DNA of 64,000 nt from Banduia mediterranea (GCF_031846245.1 NZ_JAVRIC010000018.1:22829-86828); one strand, 5' to 3'; shown: positions 39,053 through 49,481, counted from the first letter of the stretch. Numbers and translations: made by a program. The notes: generated by a model from the letters alone, not told the origin.

Positions 39053-40371
39053 GCGAACAGCCTCTGCAATTGCTGCAAGGAGCTTTGGTGCTCACTCAGG
39101 TCGGCGGCGCCCTGACGCAGCAGGGCCCGAATCGCGCCGATGCGCTCCACCGCGAAATCGGCTTCGTGATCGGCACCCGGTTTGTATTCCCCAAGCTGCA
39201 GCAGCAGTTCGATGTCCTGGTACTTGGCCAGCGCCGCGCGCAGTTTCGCGGCCGCCGCGCGATGCGCGCCATCGGTGACGCGCGACATCACGCGACTGGC
39301 GCTGGCGAGCACGTCGATCGCCGGATAGTGCGCGGCCGCCGCGAGCTTGCGCGACAGCACGACATGCCCGTCGAGTATCGAGCGCACCTCCTCGCCGATC
39401 GGATCGGCGCCGGCGTCCTCGTCTTCCAGCAGCACGGTGTAGAACGCCGTGATCGAGCCTCGGTCGTTGTTGCCGGCACGCTCGAACAATCGCGGCAGCG
39501 CCGAAAACACCGACGGCGGAAAGCCGCGCCGCGCCGGTGGCTCGCCCACCGCCAGGCCGACATCGCGCAAGGCACGGGCGTAGCGCGTCACCGAATCCAT
39601 CAGCAACAGCACGCGCTGCCCACGGTCGCGGAAATGCTCGGCGATGGCGGTTCCCACATCGGCGGCCCGACTGCGTTCCAGCGCCGGACGATCCGAAGTG
39701 GCGACGATCACCACGCTCTTGCGCAATCCTTCCGACCCCAGGCTGTCGTCGATGAATTCGCGGACCTCGCGGCCACGTTCACCGACCAGCACGATGACGT
39801 TGACGTCGGACGCGGCGCCGCGCGCCAGCATGCCCAGCAGCGTGCTCTTGCCGCCGCCGGCAGCCGCGAAAATGCCGACGCGCTGGCCCACGCCGACACT
39901 GAGCGTGGTGTCGATGGCGCGAACGCCGGTCGGCAGGGCTTCATGGATCGGTGTGCGCTGCATCGGATTCGGCGCCTCGCGATGCAGCGGCGCGGTGCCA
40001 CTGCCATGCGGTGCGCTGCCGCCATCCAGCGGCGCGCCGTGCGCATCGAGCACGCGGCCCAGCAGGCCATCGCCGACCGTGACCGAGGCACGCCCGGTGA
40101 CGGCATGCACTTCCATGTTGGCGCAGACGCCTTCGAGCGGGCCGAGTGGCGTCAGCAAGGTCTGTTGCCGCGACACGCCGACGACCTCGGCACTCAGGAC
40201 ATGGCCCGTGGCGGGATCGCGCAGTTCGCAAACGTCGCCGATCGCGGCCGGAACGCCGCTCGCACGGATCAGGGTGCCGTAAGCCTCGGCGACGCGGCCC
40301 ACGCGCTTGAGCCGGTCGACCCGGCGCAGCGCGTCGATCAGCGGATCGTCCAGCAACGTCACGCGGCTCAT
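39049..40371 (-). CDS. sctN: T3SS ATPase SctN
   Basis: A 440-residue F1-beta-like ATPase that unfolds substrates and strips chaperones. Walker A region [14 protein letters not shown], Walker [13 protein letters not shown], the catalytic-site region [12 protein letters not shown], and [18 protein letters not shown] are present. I place the start at 40371 (MSRVTLLDD), overlapping the sctL stop. The ORF could open 9 codons earlier. Confidence 0.96.
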   Translation of the reverse strand: MSRVTLLDDPLIDALRRVDRLKRVGRVAEAYGTLIRASGVPAAIGDVCELRDPATGHVLSAEVVGVSRQQTLLTPLGPLEGVCANMEVHAVTGRASVTVGDGLLGRVLDAHGAPLDGGSAPHGSGTAPLHREAPNPMQRTPIHEALPTGVRAIDTTLSVGVGQRVGIFAAAGGGKSTLLGMLARGAASDVNVIVLVGERGREVREFIDDSLGSEGLRKSVVIVATSDRPALERSRAADVGTAIAEHFRDRGQRVLLLMDSVTRYARALRDVGLAVGEPPARRGFPPSVFSALPRLFERAGNNDRGSITAFYTVLLEDEDAGADPIGEEVRSILDGHVVLSRKLAAAAHYPAIDVLASASRVMSRVTDGAHRAAAAKLRAALAKYQDIELLLQLGEYKPGADHEADFAVERIGAIRALLRQGAADLSEHQSSLQQLQRLFA

Positions 40372-41015
40372 GCGCCAGCGGGCCGGTCGACGACGCACTG
40401 CAGCGCATCGCCGATCAGTCGGAGCTGGTCAGCGAGGCCGGCACGTATCTGGCCCATTTCGGATTCGACCACGCAGTCCAGCCGTTCCAGCGATTCGTCG
40501 GCGATCACGCGCAGGGCACCGACCTCCGGGTGCGCCTCGCCCCAGTGTTCGAGTCGCGCGGCGGCGGCCTCACGCACTTCGGGATGGACCCGAACCACCA
40601 GATAGCGCTCGACATCAATCGATGCCAGGGCCTCGGATACCAGATCCGGTACCACCGTCATCGCGTCCAGGCTCGGCGCGATACGCTGCACCACGGCCAG
40701 CGCCAGGGCTGCGACACGCCGGTCGTCCCCCCGCAGGTCTTCGCGAATGCGCTGTACCGCGGTGCTCAAGGCTTCGCCCAGTTCGGCCAATGCTTCGGCA
40801 CTGCCCTGGGCATAGCCCTCGCGTCGCGCGGTCTCGCGCAGATCCTCGGCCTGCTGCTGCGCCTGCAACCACAGCGCATTGGTCTGCTCGACCAGACGCG
40901 CGGCTTCGGACACTTCAGCCCACGCGGCGCGCGGAATGCGTCGCGTGCCGGCCAGCCGCAATGACAGACGGTCGTGCACAAGCAGGGTGGCCTGGTGCTT
41001 GGTCGCGGCGCTCAT
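40368..41015 (-). CDS. sctL: T3SS stator SctL
   Basis: A 215-residue FliH/YscL-type peripheral stalk protein that anchors the ATPase to the sorting platform. It has a helical N-terminal half ([20 protein letters not shown]) with a Q/A-rich coiled coil and the conserved C-terminal region with [15 protein letters not shown] and the acidic [16 protein letters not shown] segment. It overlaps sctK and sctN by 4 bp each. Confidence 0.88.
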   Translation of the reverse strand: MSAATKHQATLLVHDRLSLRLAGTRRIPRAAWAEVSEAARLVEQTNALWLQAQQQAEDLRETARREGYAQGSAEALAELGEALSTAVQRIREDLRGDDRRVAALALAVVQRIAPSLDAMTVVPDLVSEALASIDVERYLVVRVHPEVREAAAARLEHWGEAHPEVGALRVIADESLERLDCVVESEMGQIRAGLADQLRLIGDALQCVVDRPAGA

Positions 41016-41635
41016 GCGGATGCGCCCAGAGACCCATCGACACGAGTGCGCAGCACCGCCTCGAACACCGCAGCGTCGAGACGCGCAGCAGTCGATGGAG
41101 TCAATGCCCAGTCACGCGGAAGGGCCAGGGCAACCCGCTCCGACAGGCCCCGGTCGATTCCCTGCAACTGTGCCTGCAATTCGATGGCGGCCTGGCGTCT
41201 CAGAACCTCACGCAGGTCTTCGGCGTCGTCCGGCAAGACGGCCGAGACATCGCCGACGGGCGGCGTGGCCGAACCACCGCCATGTTTCAGAACCCGCTGG
41301 TAGCGCGCTTCGCCGAGAACCTCGCGCAATAGCGCCAGCGGCTTGCGTTCGACCACCATGCGCAGCCGCGGCGCCAGCACGATGCCGCCGAGATCGAGCA
41401 AAAGATCGGAGAACTCCGACAACGGTTTGAGCAGCCAGCGCCATCCTCCGCTCAGGCTGATCGGTGTGACATTGCCCAGCAGTTCGCTGGCGGTGATCTG
41501 GCGGGCGAGCCAGTGCCGGCCAATCGCGCGTTCGCGTGCCGCCTGCACCAATTCGGGCGCCAGCGACGGCGCCCAGCTGGGGTGCAGATCGCTCATCGCG
41601 GCCACCTGCAGCTCGAAGCGGACGTTGGATGCCAT
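41012..41635 (-). CDS. sctK: T3SS sorting-platform protein SctK
   Basis: A 207-residue protein in the sctJ-sctK-sctL position, with resemblance to HrpD/YscK (LHPSWAPSLAPELVQAARER, LSEFSDLLLDLGGI). SctK links the SctD cytoplasmic domains to SctQ. I use the ATG at 41635, preceded by GGGGG; starts at 41677 and 41596 are possible. Confidence 0.75.
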   Translation of the reverse strand: MASNVRFELQVAAMSDLHPSWAPSLAPELVQAARERAIGRHWLARQITASELLGNVTPISLSGGWRWLLKPLSEFSDLLLDLGGIVLAPRLRMVVERKPLALLREVLGEARYQRVLKHGGGSATPPVGDVSAVLPDDAEDLREVLRRQAAIELQAQLQGIDRGLSERVALALPRDWALTPSTAARLDAAVFEAVLRTRVDGSLGASA

Positions 41636-41683
41636 GCGCTCAGCCCCCACGCAAGTCGTATCGGGCCATGGAAACACGCGACA

Positions 41684-42451
41684 TCAGGCCCGCCCCTCCG
41701 GCGATTCGGCATCACCATCGCGCCGCCGCCGGAACCATAGCCACAGCGCGATCGCGAATACCGCAGCGCCGCTCAGCAGCATCACCATCAGCCCGCTGCT
41801 GCCGAAGCTGGCCTGCAGCCGCTGCGAGGAGTTCACGGATGCCGGGATGATCTCGGCATCGTCGGTCGGTGGACCGCGATCGAAGAACTTGACGGTGACA
41901 CGGTTGACGTTGTCCAGACCCTCGATGCCGTCGGTGACGATCGCCTTGATGTCGGTTTCGCGGGTACCGAGTTCGGTGCCCGGTTCCTGAATGATCACCA
42001 CCGAGGCCGAGGCCGATTCCTTGGTATTCGACAGCAGATCCTTTTCCGGCAGCGCGATGTGCACACGGGCCGAGACCACGCCGTCGATCTGCATCAGGGT
42101 TTGTGACATTTCCTCCGACAGCGCGTACAGGTAGCGCGCCCGCTCCTCCAGCGGCGAAGACACAAAGCCCTTCTTCTCGAACACCTCGCCGATCGAAACG
42201 CGTTCGGCCTGTGGCAGGCCGCGCGCGCGCAACAGGCGCATCGCACGCGGCAGGTCCGACTTGGCGACCGAGACGGCCCAGCCGTCGCCGCCTTCGGCCG
42301 GGCTTTTGTCCGTATTGATGCCGGACGCCAGCAGCACCGCCTCGATCTCGTTGGCCTGTTGCTCGGTCAGCTCCGAATACAGCGGAGATTCCCTGCAGGC
42401 ACCGAGCGTCAGCACCGCGACGATCAGCGTCAGCCTTGCGTGAACCTTCAC
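41684..42451 (-). CDS. sctJ: T3SS inner ring lipoprotein SctJ
   Basis: A 255-residue lipoprotein of the FliF/YscJ family. The signal peptide ends in the lipobox LTLGAC; two ring-building motifs follow (AVSVAKSDLPRAMRLLRARGLPQ and RVHIALPEKD), then a C-terminal TM helix near residues 216-237. The GTG start at 42451 is favoured by an adjacent GAGG and by the correct length of the leader. Confidence 0.93.
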   Translation of the reverse strand: MKVHARLTLIVAVLTLGACRESPLYSELTEQQANEIEAVLLASGINTDKSPAEGGDGWAVSVAKSDLPRAMRLLRARGLPQAERVSIGEVFEKKGFVSSPLEERARYLYALSEEMSQTLMQIDGVVSARVHIALPEKDLLSNTKESASASVVIIQEPGTELGTRETDIKAIVTDGIEGLDNVNRVTVKFFDRGPPTDDAEIIPASVNSSQRLQASFGSSGLMVMLLSGAAVFAIALWLWFRRRRDGDAESPEGRA

Positions 42452-42461
42452 GGGCACCTCG

Positions 42462-42887
42462 TCAGCTTTGCTGGCGGAACAGCTGCTGCACACCTTCCGA
42501 AGTGCGATTGGCGACATTCGCCGTCAGCTCGCAATGGAACATGAACTGATGCGCCTTCACCGTAAGATTGAGCATGTCGCCGGGCGACAGTTCCTGCTTG
42601 TCGGCGGCGAACTGGAAGGCCTCGCTGCCGAGGTTCTCGACGCGCCCATTGAGCGATTCCAGCGTCTTGAGCACCGACTGAAACCCGCCGCTGGCGACCT
42701 CGGAACTCGGCGGCGGCGCGGCCACGCTGGCCGCCGCGCCGGTGGGCGCCTGCATCTGCGATTCGAAGCGGGCGACATCGAACACCGATGCGCCGCCTCC
42801 GGCGGCCGCGCCACCGCCCGCGGCGGCGGTGGGATCGACCTGGGCGGCGGCCAGGTCAAAGCTCATTGCTGCGATCGAATCCGTCAT
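42462..42887 (-). CDS. sctI: T3SS inner rod protein SctI
   Basis: A 141-residue protein with an Ala/Gly-rich N-terminal half and a C-terminal helix (MLNLTVKAHQFMFHCELTANVANRTSEGVQQLFRQQ region) like that of YscI/HrpB inner-rod subunits. GGGGAGAG precedes its ATG. It lies upstream of sctJ, the common order. The protein should line the export channel from SctR/S/T to the needle. Confidence 0.75.
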   Translation of the reverse strand: MTDSIAAMSFDLAAAQVDPTAAAGGGAAAGGGASVFDVARFESQMQAPTGAAASVAAPPPSSEVASGGFQSVLKTLESLNGRVENLGSEAFQFAADKQELSPGDMLNLTVKAHQFMFHCELTANVANRTSEGVQQLFRQQS

Positions 42888-42922
42888 GGTCTCTCCCCTG
42901 CGGATGTGAATGAGGGTCGGGA

Positions 42923-43273
42923 TTACTGCTTGCGACCCAGGGCTTCGAGCGCCTGGCCGACGCTGGTCACCGAAGTGGAGGCATTCGACGACAGGAACTG
43001 CATGCGCAGGCTCTCCGCCGTCAGCCGCGTCATCATCGAGGGCTGATCCTGCCCGTTTTCGGACACCTGGCTGGACAGCGTGGCGATCCGCCCGGCCTGA
43101 TCGTCCAGGGCGGAGCCCCAGGCCTGGGCCATCGCCTCGTACCAACTGTGCGAGTCGCCGATACCGGCGGTGGTGCCACCACGCGTCATCTCGGTGCTCG
43201 ACGTGATCGTCGAACCGGCCGTGCCGGTGGGTGCATTGGGGCTCAAGCCCTGGATGGCATCGATGTCTTTCAT
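42923..43273 (-). CDS. putative T3SS needle subunit (SctF-like)
   Basis: A 116-residue protein between sctD and sctI, where sctF is expected. The N-terminal third is polar (Ser/Thr/Gly). The rest is two helices, WYEAMAQAWGSALDDQ and MTRLTAESLRMQFL, ending in GQALEALGRKQ. Size is larger than classical needle proteins (about 80 residues). The last 20 residues resemble those of the secreted-type protein at 61223. AAGGAG precedes the ATG. It could instead be another extracellular rod component. Confidence 0.45.
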   Translation of the reverse strand: MKDIDAIQGLSPNAPTGTAGSTITSSTEMTRGGTTAGIGDSHSWYEAMAQAWGSALDDQAGRIATLSSQVSENGQDQPSMMTRLTAESLRMQFLSSNASTSVTSVGQALEALGRKQ

Positions 43274-43313
43274 GTATCGCTCCTTGACTCCTCGGGAGTC
43301 CTTGTCGAGACGC

Positions 43314-44480
43314 TCATTGGGTCTCTGTATCGATGGAACTCACGGACGCCAGCTGGGTGCCGACGCCCTTCACCCGTTGCCGCTTTCCCCCCAGCTCGAT
43401 GACAACCTCGTTGCCGTCGATACCGCCGAGCCGGGCTCCGCCCGGCAGCTCGGCCCCCACGTAGTAACGTGAGCCGTCGCGGGTCACAAGATACGGATCA
43501 CGCCCAGAAATCACCGTGGACACGGTCTTGCCGCGCTGCGGCGACATCCTCGGCTGCGGCTGATCGCCGTTGCTGTAGTTCACCGCCACGACTTTCTGCA
43601 GTCCCTGGATATCGCGCATCGCGCGCGAGTAGATGATCGATTCGAGAAAGGCCTCGTCGCCCAACTGACCGCGCGCCTCGACCCGACCGTGTCCCTGATA
43701 CACCGTGCGCGCGTCGATGCCGGACAGGCGCAGGATCTCGGCGACGTCCTCGGCGATGTCTTCGCCGGTGCGCACCTGCATCACCGCCTGCGGCGCCTGC
43801 GCCTTGAGCGCGGTCTTGAGTTCGGCGGCGCGGCCGGCATCCGGCACCACCCCTTCGATCAGCGGCATCCCGTCGCTGCGCGCGCTGATCGCAAGCTCGG
43901 ACAGCCCCATGGTTTCCACGACTTTCCGGACCACCGGTATCGGCTCCGGCATCGGCAAGGCTTCCGGTTCGTTGAACATCGCCAGCAGTGCGGCGGCGAA
44001 GCCCAGAGCACCCAGTCCGGCGAGCACTGCCAGCAGGCTCGATAGCCGCAACGGGCCGATGTCTCCGGCGTTGCGGGTCGCCGCCGGTTGCGGCCATTCG
44101 CGCTGCCCCAGCGGACCCAGCGCGATCACGGCACTACCCACGCTCACCTGCATGCGAGTGCGCAAGGGCCGAGGTTCGCCCGGCACGAGCCGGTGACCGT
44201 CGAGCATCACCGCCTCGTCGACCGCGCGCAGCAGAATGTTGCGGCCCTGTCGCGTGATCACGCAGTGATGACGGGCCACACCGGCGTCCGACAGCACCAG
44301 ATCGCAGTCCGGGCTGCTGCCGATCATCAGTATTTCGTGGCGCTGCAACACCCGGCAGGCGCCGTTGTGCAGGCCGCCCACCACGTGCAGGGCCAGCGCC
44401 TCGGCCGCGCGTGCGGTGCTGCGCGCCGGCGGGGCCTGGGTTCCGGGCAATATGCTGAGTGTCTCCGCATGTGTGCTCAT
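43314..44480 (-). CDS. sctD: T3SS inner membrane ring protein SctD
   Basis: A 388-residue bitopic protein. A cytoplasmic FHA-like domain (about residues 30-120, MIGSSPDCDLVLSDAGVARHH), one TM helix around 146-168, and a periplasmic ring part with BON-like repeats. It forms the outer layer of the inner membrane ring and receives the SctK/SctQ platform. ATG at 44480 follows GGGGAG and overlaps the sctC stop. Confidence 0.9.
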   Translation of the reverse strand: MSTHAETLSILPGTQAPPARSTARAAEALALHVVGGLHNGACRVLQRHEILMIGSSPDCDLVLSDAGVARHHCVITRQGRNILLRAVDEAVMLDGHRLVPGEPRPLRTRMQVSVGSAVIALGPLGQREWPQPAATRNAGDIGPLRLSSLLAVLAGLGALGFAAALLAMFNEPEALPMPEPIPVVRKVVETMGLSELAISARSDGMPLIEGVVPDAGRAAELKTALKAQAPQAVMQVRTGEDIAEDVAEILRLSGIDARTVYQGHGRVEARGQLGDEAFLESIIYSRAMRDIQGLQKVVAVNYSNGDQPQPRMSPQRGKTVSTVISGRDPYLVTRDGSRYYVGAELPGGARLGGIDGNEVVIELGGKRQRVKGVGTQLASVSSIDTETQ

Positions 44481-47053
44481 TGCATTTGCTCCCCTGCGCC
44501 GGACGCGAGTCCGGATCGAACAGTTGCTGTGCTGGTCTGTGTTCGGGCCGCGCGAGGTTCGCGTTCGCGCACCTCGCGCGGCCATTGATCCCTGGGCAGG
44601 ACCGCAACTGCGCCCATTGTGTTCGGCGGCTCGCGCATCAGTTCCTGCATCAGCTCGGACGGCATGCCTTCGAGGTCGGCCGGCGCGGCAGGCGCAGGCG
44701 CGGTTCGGGCCGGATCGGCTGTCGCAATCGGCTCAGCGACCGGCACCTCCGCAGAACCCGTCTGCGCCGGTTCGAGCGGAACCTGCGGCAGCGGATCGGG
44801 AACCCGCGCCGCTGCCTGGGAGACGGTCGGCGCCACAAGCTCCGCTGGCAGCTCGTTCGCATTGTCCGCAGCCAGCGACATTGCGGGCGCCGGTGCCCGG
44901 AGTAGCTCGTCATTGACCGTATCGTTCGGCGCCGGACGGGGTACCGGCGCAGGCTGGCTCGCAGGCGCTGCGGGCGTTTGCGCGGCCGGCGACTCGAACG
45001 GCGGCGGCAAGGCCGGGCCGGCGGTGCTGTCCGGCTCGGACGATGCGCCTGGAACCGGCGGCGCAACCGGCGCCGCGCTCAAGGAAGATTGCGGCGGTGC
45101 GGTCGGCAGCGGATGGCTCGGCGGCGGCGCGCGCAGCACGTCGTTGGCTGGCGACAGCCTGGCCCCGCCCGAGCGGAATCCGAGCTCGGGCTGAGAGTGG
45201 CCACCCTCGGGCAGGTCCGGCGGTGCCGGCAGCGGCGCCGAAGGGCTCGGCACCGGGCTGCGAGGACGGCCGGCGTCGAGGATCCGCGGCGAAATCAGGA
45301 ACACCCGTTCCAGCCGTCCGGCATCGCGCTGGCGGCTGCGGAACAGGTTTCCGATCAAGGGAATATCGCCAAGCAGTGGCACCTTGCGCGTGGAGCTGTT
45401 GGCCTCCTCGCGCACCAGACCGCCCAACAGCAGGCTCTGTCCGGCGTCGATGATCGCCTGCGTGGTCACGGCGTTGCGCGTGACCTCGGGGATTTCGCCG
45501 CCGGCATCGGCGGTGGAAGGTGTCAGCGTGACATCGCCATCCTCGATCGTCACCAGCATGCGGATCCGCTCGCGGCCCCGCTCCTTGATCAGATGCGGCG
45601 TGACCCGCATCACGGTACCGGCATAGACGTTGAACAGGTCCACTTCGAATGCGCCCTCGACCGGCACGTAGACCGAACGGCTGTTCTCGATCACGGCCTC
45701 GACATCGTTGAGCGTGACCACCTGCGGCCGCGACACCACGCGCATCGCGCCTTCCTGTTCCAGCGCGTTGACGCGGGCGATGAAGCGGTTGTCGTTGCCG
45801 ATGATGGCGCCCACCTGGAAGCCCGGCACCTGACCGAGCGCGGCGATGTTGTCGGCCGCCAGCGCGCCGAGGAAGTCTGGCTTGCTGCCGTCTTCGCCCC
45901 ACACCGCCTCGGTGGAACCGGTGCCGTAGCGCCAGTCCACACCAAGGTTGCGCAGACGCTGGGTGTTGACGTCGATGATCGTGGCCTCGATCTCGACGAT
46001 GTCCATCGGGATATCCAGCGCGCGGATCAGGTCTTCGTAGAGCTGCACGCGTTCGGGATCGTCACGGATGATGATCGCATTGCGATACGGATCGGCGACG
46101 ATGCGCGCGTTGCCGCCGCCGCCGGGCACCGACACCAGTGCCGGCGCCTGGGCGGGCGCGCCGCGCGAATCGCCCAGCAGACGCACGCCGCCCGATCCGT
46201 CCGGCACCGCCAGCCCGACATTGCGGTCCTGCATGCGCTGTCCGAGGCTGGCCAGCCCCCGCCCGTTGAGTCCGCCGGCGCTGGCCGGCAGCACGATCTC
46301 GTTGGGCGTGCCCAGTGCCGCTTGATAGGCCGGGTCATACAGAAGTTCGCGCAGGATGCTGGCGACGCCCGGCACGCTGATCTGGCGCGTACCGACCACA
46401 AAGGTGCGATCCGTGGCCCAGGCGTACTTCAGCGGAATGAAGCGGAACACCGTTTCCACCGGCGAGCGGCGCTGGCTGACGGTGGTGGCGAGCTGTTCGA
46501 CCTGATCGACGAAGCGCGGAACGCCACTGACCGAGACCAGGCCGGTCTCCTCGGTGATGCGCACGCTGTTGTAGGCATCGCCCAGCGACATTTCGGCGAG
46601 CGCGCGCCGGAAATCCTGCGTCTGTTCCACGTTGACCGCGAAATAGCGCGACTGGATTTCGTTGCGCTTGTAGATCCACACCACGCCGCCGTCGAAATAG
46701 GCCGTCAAGCCGTTGGAGTCCGCAATGCTGCGGAATATCTGGCCCGCCGTACCGCTGCGCGGGCCGTTGAGCGTGCCGCCCTGGGTGCGCACCGCTTCGC
46801 TGAGTGCGACCCGCAGACCCTCGTCCGCGAAAAAGCGTTCGAGGAAACTGGCCAGCGGCTCACCGTTCATCTCATAGGTCAGCTGCACCTGCGAGAACGG
46901 AATGTTTCCGGCCTGCGCGGTGCCGCTAGCGATCGCCGTCAGCAGCGCCAGCCACACGCCCAGCAGCCGCCAGGTGCCGGCCTGGGTCCTGTCCCGCGTG
47001 ATCCCTTGAACATCCCGGTTCCGTCGACTGCCTTCCCAGCGAGTCATGCGCAC
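44477..47053 (-). CDS. sctC: T3SS secretin SctC with long proline-rich tail
   Basis: An 858-residue outer membrane secretin. The signal segment ends about residue 48, N0/N1 and N3 periplasmic domains follow, and the secretin barrel domain spans about 350-592 (VVSRPQVVTLNDVEAVIENSR region, PLLGDIPLIGNLF). Ordinary SctC proteins end about here, but this one continues for some 266 residues rich in Pro and Ala. The tail has no recognised fold and may pass through or decorate the outside. Start at 47053; leader length is on the long side. Confidence 0.92.
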   Translation of the reverse strand: MRMTRWEGSRRNRDVQGITRDRTQAGTWRLLGVWLALLTAIASGTAQAGNIPFSQVQLTYEMNGEPLASFLERFFADEGLRVALSEAVRTQGGTLNGPRSGTAGQIFRSIADSNGLTAYFDGGVVWIYKRNEIQSRYFAVNVEQTQDFRRALAEMSLGDAYNSVRITEETGLVSVSGVPRFVDQVEQLATTVSQRRSPVETVFRFIPLKYAWATDRTFVVGTRQISVPGVASILRELLYDPAYQAALGTPNEIVLPASAGGLNGRGLASLGQRMQDRNVGLAVPDGSGGVRLLGDSRGAPAQAPALVSVPGGGGNARIVADPYRNAIIIRDDPERVQLYEDLIRALDIPMDIVEIEATIIDVNTQRLRNLGVDWRYGTGSTEAVWGEDGSKPDFLGALAADNIAALGQVPGFQVGAIIGNDNRFIARVNALEQEGAMRVVSRPQVVTLNDVEAVIENSRSVYVPVEGAFEVDLFNVYAGTVMRVTPHLIKERGRERIRMLVTIEDGDVTLTPSTADAGGEIPEVTRNAVTTQAIIDAGQSLLLGGLVREEANSSTRKVPLLGDIPLIGNLFRSRQRDAGRLERVFLISPRILDAGRPRSPVPSPSAPLPAPPDLPEGGHSQPELGFRSGGARLSPANDVLRAPPPSHPLPTAPPQSSLSAAPVAPPVPGASSEPDSTAGPALPPPFESPAAQTPAAPASQPAPVPRPAPNDTVNDELLRAPAPAMSLAADNANELPAELVAPTVSQAAARVPDPLPQVPLEPAQTGSAEVPVAEPIATADPARTAPAPAAPADLEGMPSELMQELMREPPNTMGAVAVLPRDQWPREVREREPRAARTQTSTATVRSGLASGAGEQMQ

Positions 47054-47087
47054 TGATCACCTCATGGCGGAGTTGCGCCGGCGGCGG

Positions 47088-49226
47088 TCATCCCTTGACC
47101 TGCCCTGCCGGTACGACGCGGACGTCACCCACCAGTTCCTGGAACGACAGAACCGGCAGCGCGAAGAATTCGTTTTCGATCAAACGCCGCAGATGGCGGC
47201 GCACGTCGAGCGAGGACAACAGCGCGACACCGGCGAAACCGTCGCCGAGCCGCTGCCGCGCCTGCTGGATGTCCTGCAGGATGCGGTTGAGCGTCTGCGG
47301 GTCGATCGCAATCTGATTGGCTCCACCGCCGCCGCGAACCGACTGGCGCAGCAGATCCTCGAGTTCGGGGTGCGCGAGCAGCGCGTGCAGGCTGCGCGTT
47401 CCGTCCGTGAAGTGATCGCTGATCTGGCGGCGCAGGGCCACGCGTACATATTCGGTCAGCATCACGATGTCCTTCTCGCGCGCACCGGCTTCGGTGATCG
47501 CCTCGAACACGTCGCGCAGATTGCGGATCGGTACGCCCTCCTCCACCAAGCGGCGCAACACGTCGGACACTCGCTGCGGTGGCACCACGCGCAGCATTTC
47601 CTTGATCAGGTCCGGATACTCGCGGCCCCAGCGCTGAATCAGGTTGGCGGTTTCCTGAATGCCGAGGAACAGTCCGAGCTGCCGCTGCAGCGCCACCTCC
47701 AGATGACGCTCCAGCACCTCGCAGGCGTCGAGCGCCTGTTCGCGGATTCCGCTGCGGGCGCCATCGACATCGGCATCGGCTTCGGCCGGCAACCACTCGC
47801 CCTGCATCGGCGGCCAGAACACCGCCAATGCGGTAGGCGCGGCGGTGGTCGCCGGCACGCCGGCTTCCGGCGCGACCACCGCCTCCTGCCTGACGTCTTT
47901 CGACTGCGGCAGGAACTGCGCCTGTGCCCGCACCGCGCCGCGTGCGAGCCGCATGCCGTGCCCGACCAGACCGTACTGGCCGGGTGCAAGCTCAAGCCCG
48001 GCACGCACGGTCGGCGTCGGCAAGGGCACACCGAAACGTTCGCGTACCCGGGCGATTGCCGTGCGTGTGGCGGCTTCGACCCGCAGGTAGCCCAGCTCCT
48101 GCAGGGTCTGCGGGTTGATCTCCAGCAGCAGCGGCGGCGGCGGCGCGAGTTCGCCGCGCAAGGCTTCGGCGCGGGCCTGCTCGACCAGGGGGTCCGGCTC
48201 CGGTACCCGGAACAGGCGCCGCAGCACCTCATGACGGTTGCGCGCGCGCCAGGTCCAGCTCGCCAGCAGCGTCAGCCCCAGCACCACGAACACCGGCCAC
48301 GGAAATCCGGGGATCAGGGCCAGCATCAGCGCCAGCGCCCCACCGATCAGGGCCACTCGCGGCTGACGGCCGATCTGCCGCGATATCGCGATACCGAGAT
48401 TCCTGCCGTCGTCGTCTTCCTCACCGGCGCTACGCGTGACCACCAGGCCCGCCGAGATCGAGCACAGCAGCGCCGGAATCTGCGCCACCAGGCCGTCGCC
48501 GATCGTCAGAATGCTGTAGGTGTGCGCGGCCAGGCCCAGCGGCATGTCGCGCTGAAGCACGCCGATGGCGAGCCCGCCGAGGATGTTGATGATGATGATC
48601 ACGATGCCGGCGATGGCATCGCCCTTGACGAACTTCATCGCGCCGTCGAGGCTGCCATGCAACTGACTTTCGACTTCCAGCAGACGACGCCGGCGACGCG
48701 CCTCGTCCTTGTCCAGCAGGCCCGCGCGCAGATCGGAATCGATCGACAGCTGCTTGCCGGGCATGGCATCGAGCGTGAAACGTGCGGCCACCTCGGCGAC
48801 ACGTTCCGCGCCCTTGGCCACCACGATGAACTGCACCACGGTGATGATCAGGAACACCACGATGCCGACCACGAGATTGCCGCCGACCACCAGCTTGCCG
48901 AAGGTTTCAACGATGTTCCCGGCGTGTGCGTGCAGCAGGATCATCTTGGTGATCGCGATTGACAGCGCCAGCCGGAACAGGGTCGACAGCAGCAACACAC
49001 TCGGAAAGCTGGAGAACGCCGTGGGTCGTGGGATATAGATCGCGAGCAGCAACAGGCCGATACCGAACAGGATATTGACGGCCACCAAGGCATCGATCAC
49101 CAGCGCCGGCAACGGCAGGATCATCAGGCCGATGATCGCAATCACGCCCACCGCCAGCAGCACATCGCTGAAGTCGCCTTTGGGCAGGCGCAGCCAGGCC
49201 GGCGCGGCGCTGTTCAGCGCCTTCAC
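47088..49226 (-). CDS. sctV: T3SS export gate protein SctV
   Basis: A 712-residue FlhA/YscV protein. Eight TM segments occupy residues 1-330, with the conserved cytoplasmic FHIPEP-like region (AARFTLDAMPGKQLSIDSDLRAGLL) between TM4 and TM5, and a large cytoplasmic domain forming the nonameric ring (residues about 370-712). It selects substrates and couples export to proton motive force. It lies 34 bp upstream of sctC, probably in the same transcript as the FliO-like gene. Confidence 0.95.
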   Translation of the reverse strand: MKALNSAAPAWLRLPKGDFSDVLLAVGVIAIIGLMILPLPALVIDALVAVNILFGIGLLLLAIYIPRPTAFSSFPSVLLLSTLFRLALSIAITKMILLHAHAGNIVETFGKLVVGGNLVVGIVVFLIITVVQFIVVAKGAERVAEVAARFTLDAMPGKQLSIDSDLRAGLLDKDEARRRRRLLEVESQLHGSLDGAMKFVKGDAIAGIVIIIINILGGLAIGVLQRDMPLGLAAHTYSILTIGDGLVAQIPALLCSISAGLVVTRSAGEEDDDGRNLGIAISRQIGRQPRVALIGGALALMLALIPGFPWPVFVVLGLTLLASWTWRARNRHEVLRRLFRVPEPDPLVEQARAEALRGELAPPPPLLLEINPQTLQELGYLRVEAATRTAIARVRERFGVPLPTPTVRAGLELAPGQYGLVGHGMRLARGAVRAQAQFLPQSKDVRQEAVVAPEAGVPATTAAPTALAVFWPPMQGEWLPAEADADVDGARSGIREQALDACEVLERHLEVALQRQLGLFLGIQETANLIQRWGREYPDLIKEMLRVVPPQRVSDVLRRLVEEGVPIRNLRDVFEAITEAGAREKDIVMLTEYVRVALRRQISDHFTDGTRSLHALLAHPELEDLLRQSVRGGGGANQIAIDPQTLNRILQDIQQARQRLGDGFAGVALLSSLDVRRHLRRLIENEFFALPVLSFQELVGDVRVVPAGQVKG

Positions 49227-49481
49227 GACGCGGCTCCGGTGGCGGGCGTCGATCCGCCGTACCCGCGATCATCCGGACGCGGACAAAACGGGTCTTTCGC
49301 TCCTGATAGGGGGGTCAGGCGCTGCATTGGGGGGTCCGTTTTCTGGTGCCGCGGACGACGCTTTTCGCGAACGTCGACCGGATGGCAATTCACGTCAACT
49401 TGTGACCGACGCTATCACGCTGACTTGACAGCTTTCTGACAGCCTAGGGGAAACCCTGAACGGCTTCCGGTCAGTTGGAAT

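Noticed and set aside
44978..47056. A 692-codon plus-strand frame opposite sctC
   Set aside because: Antisense to a gene with clear secretin motifs.
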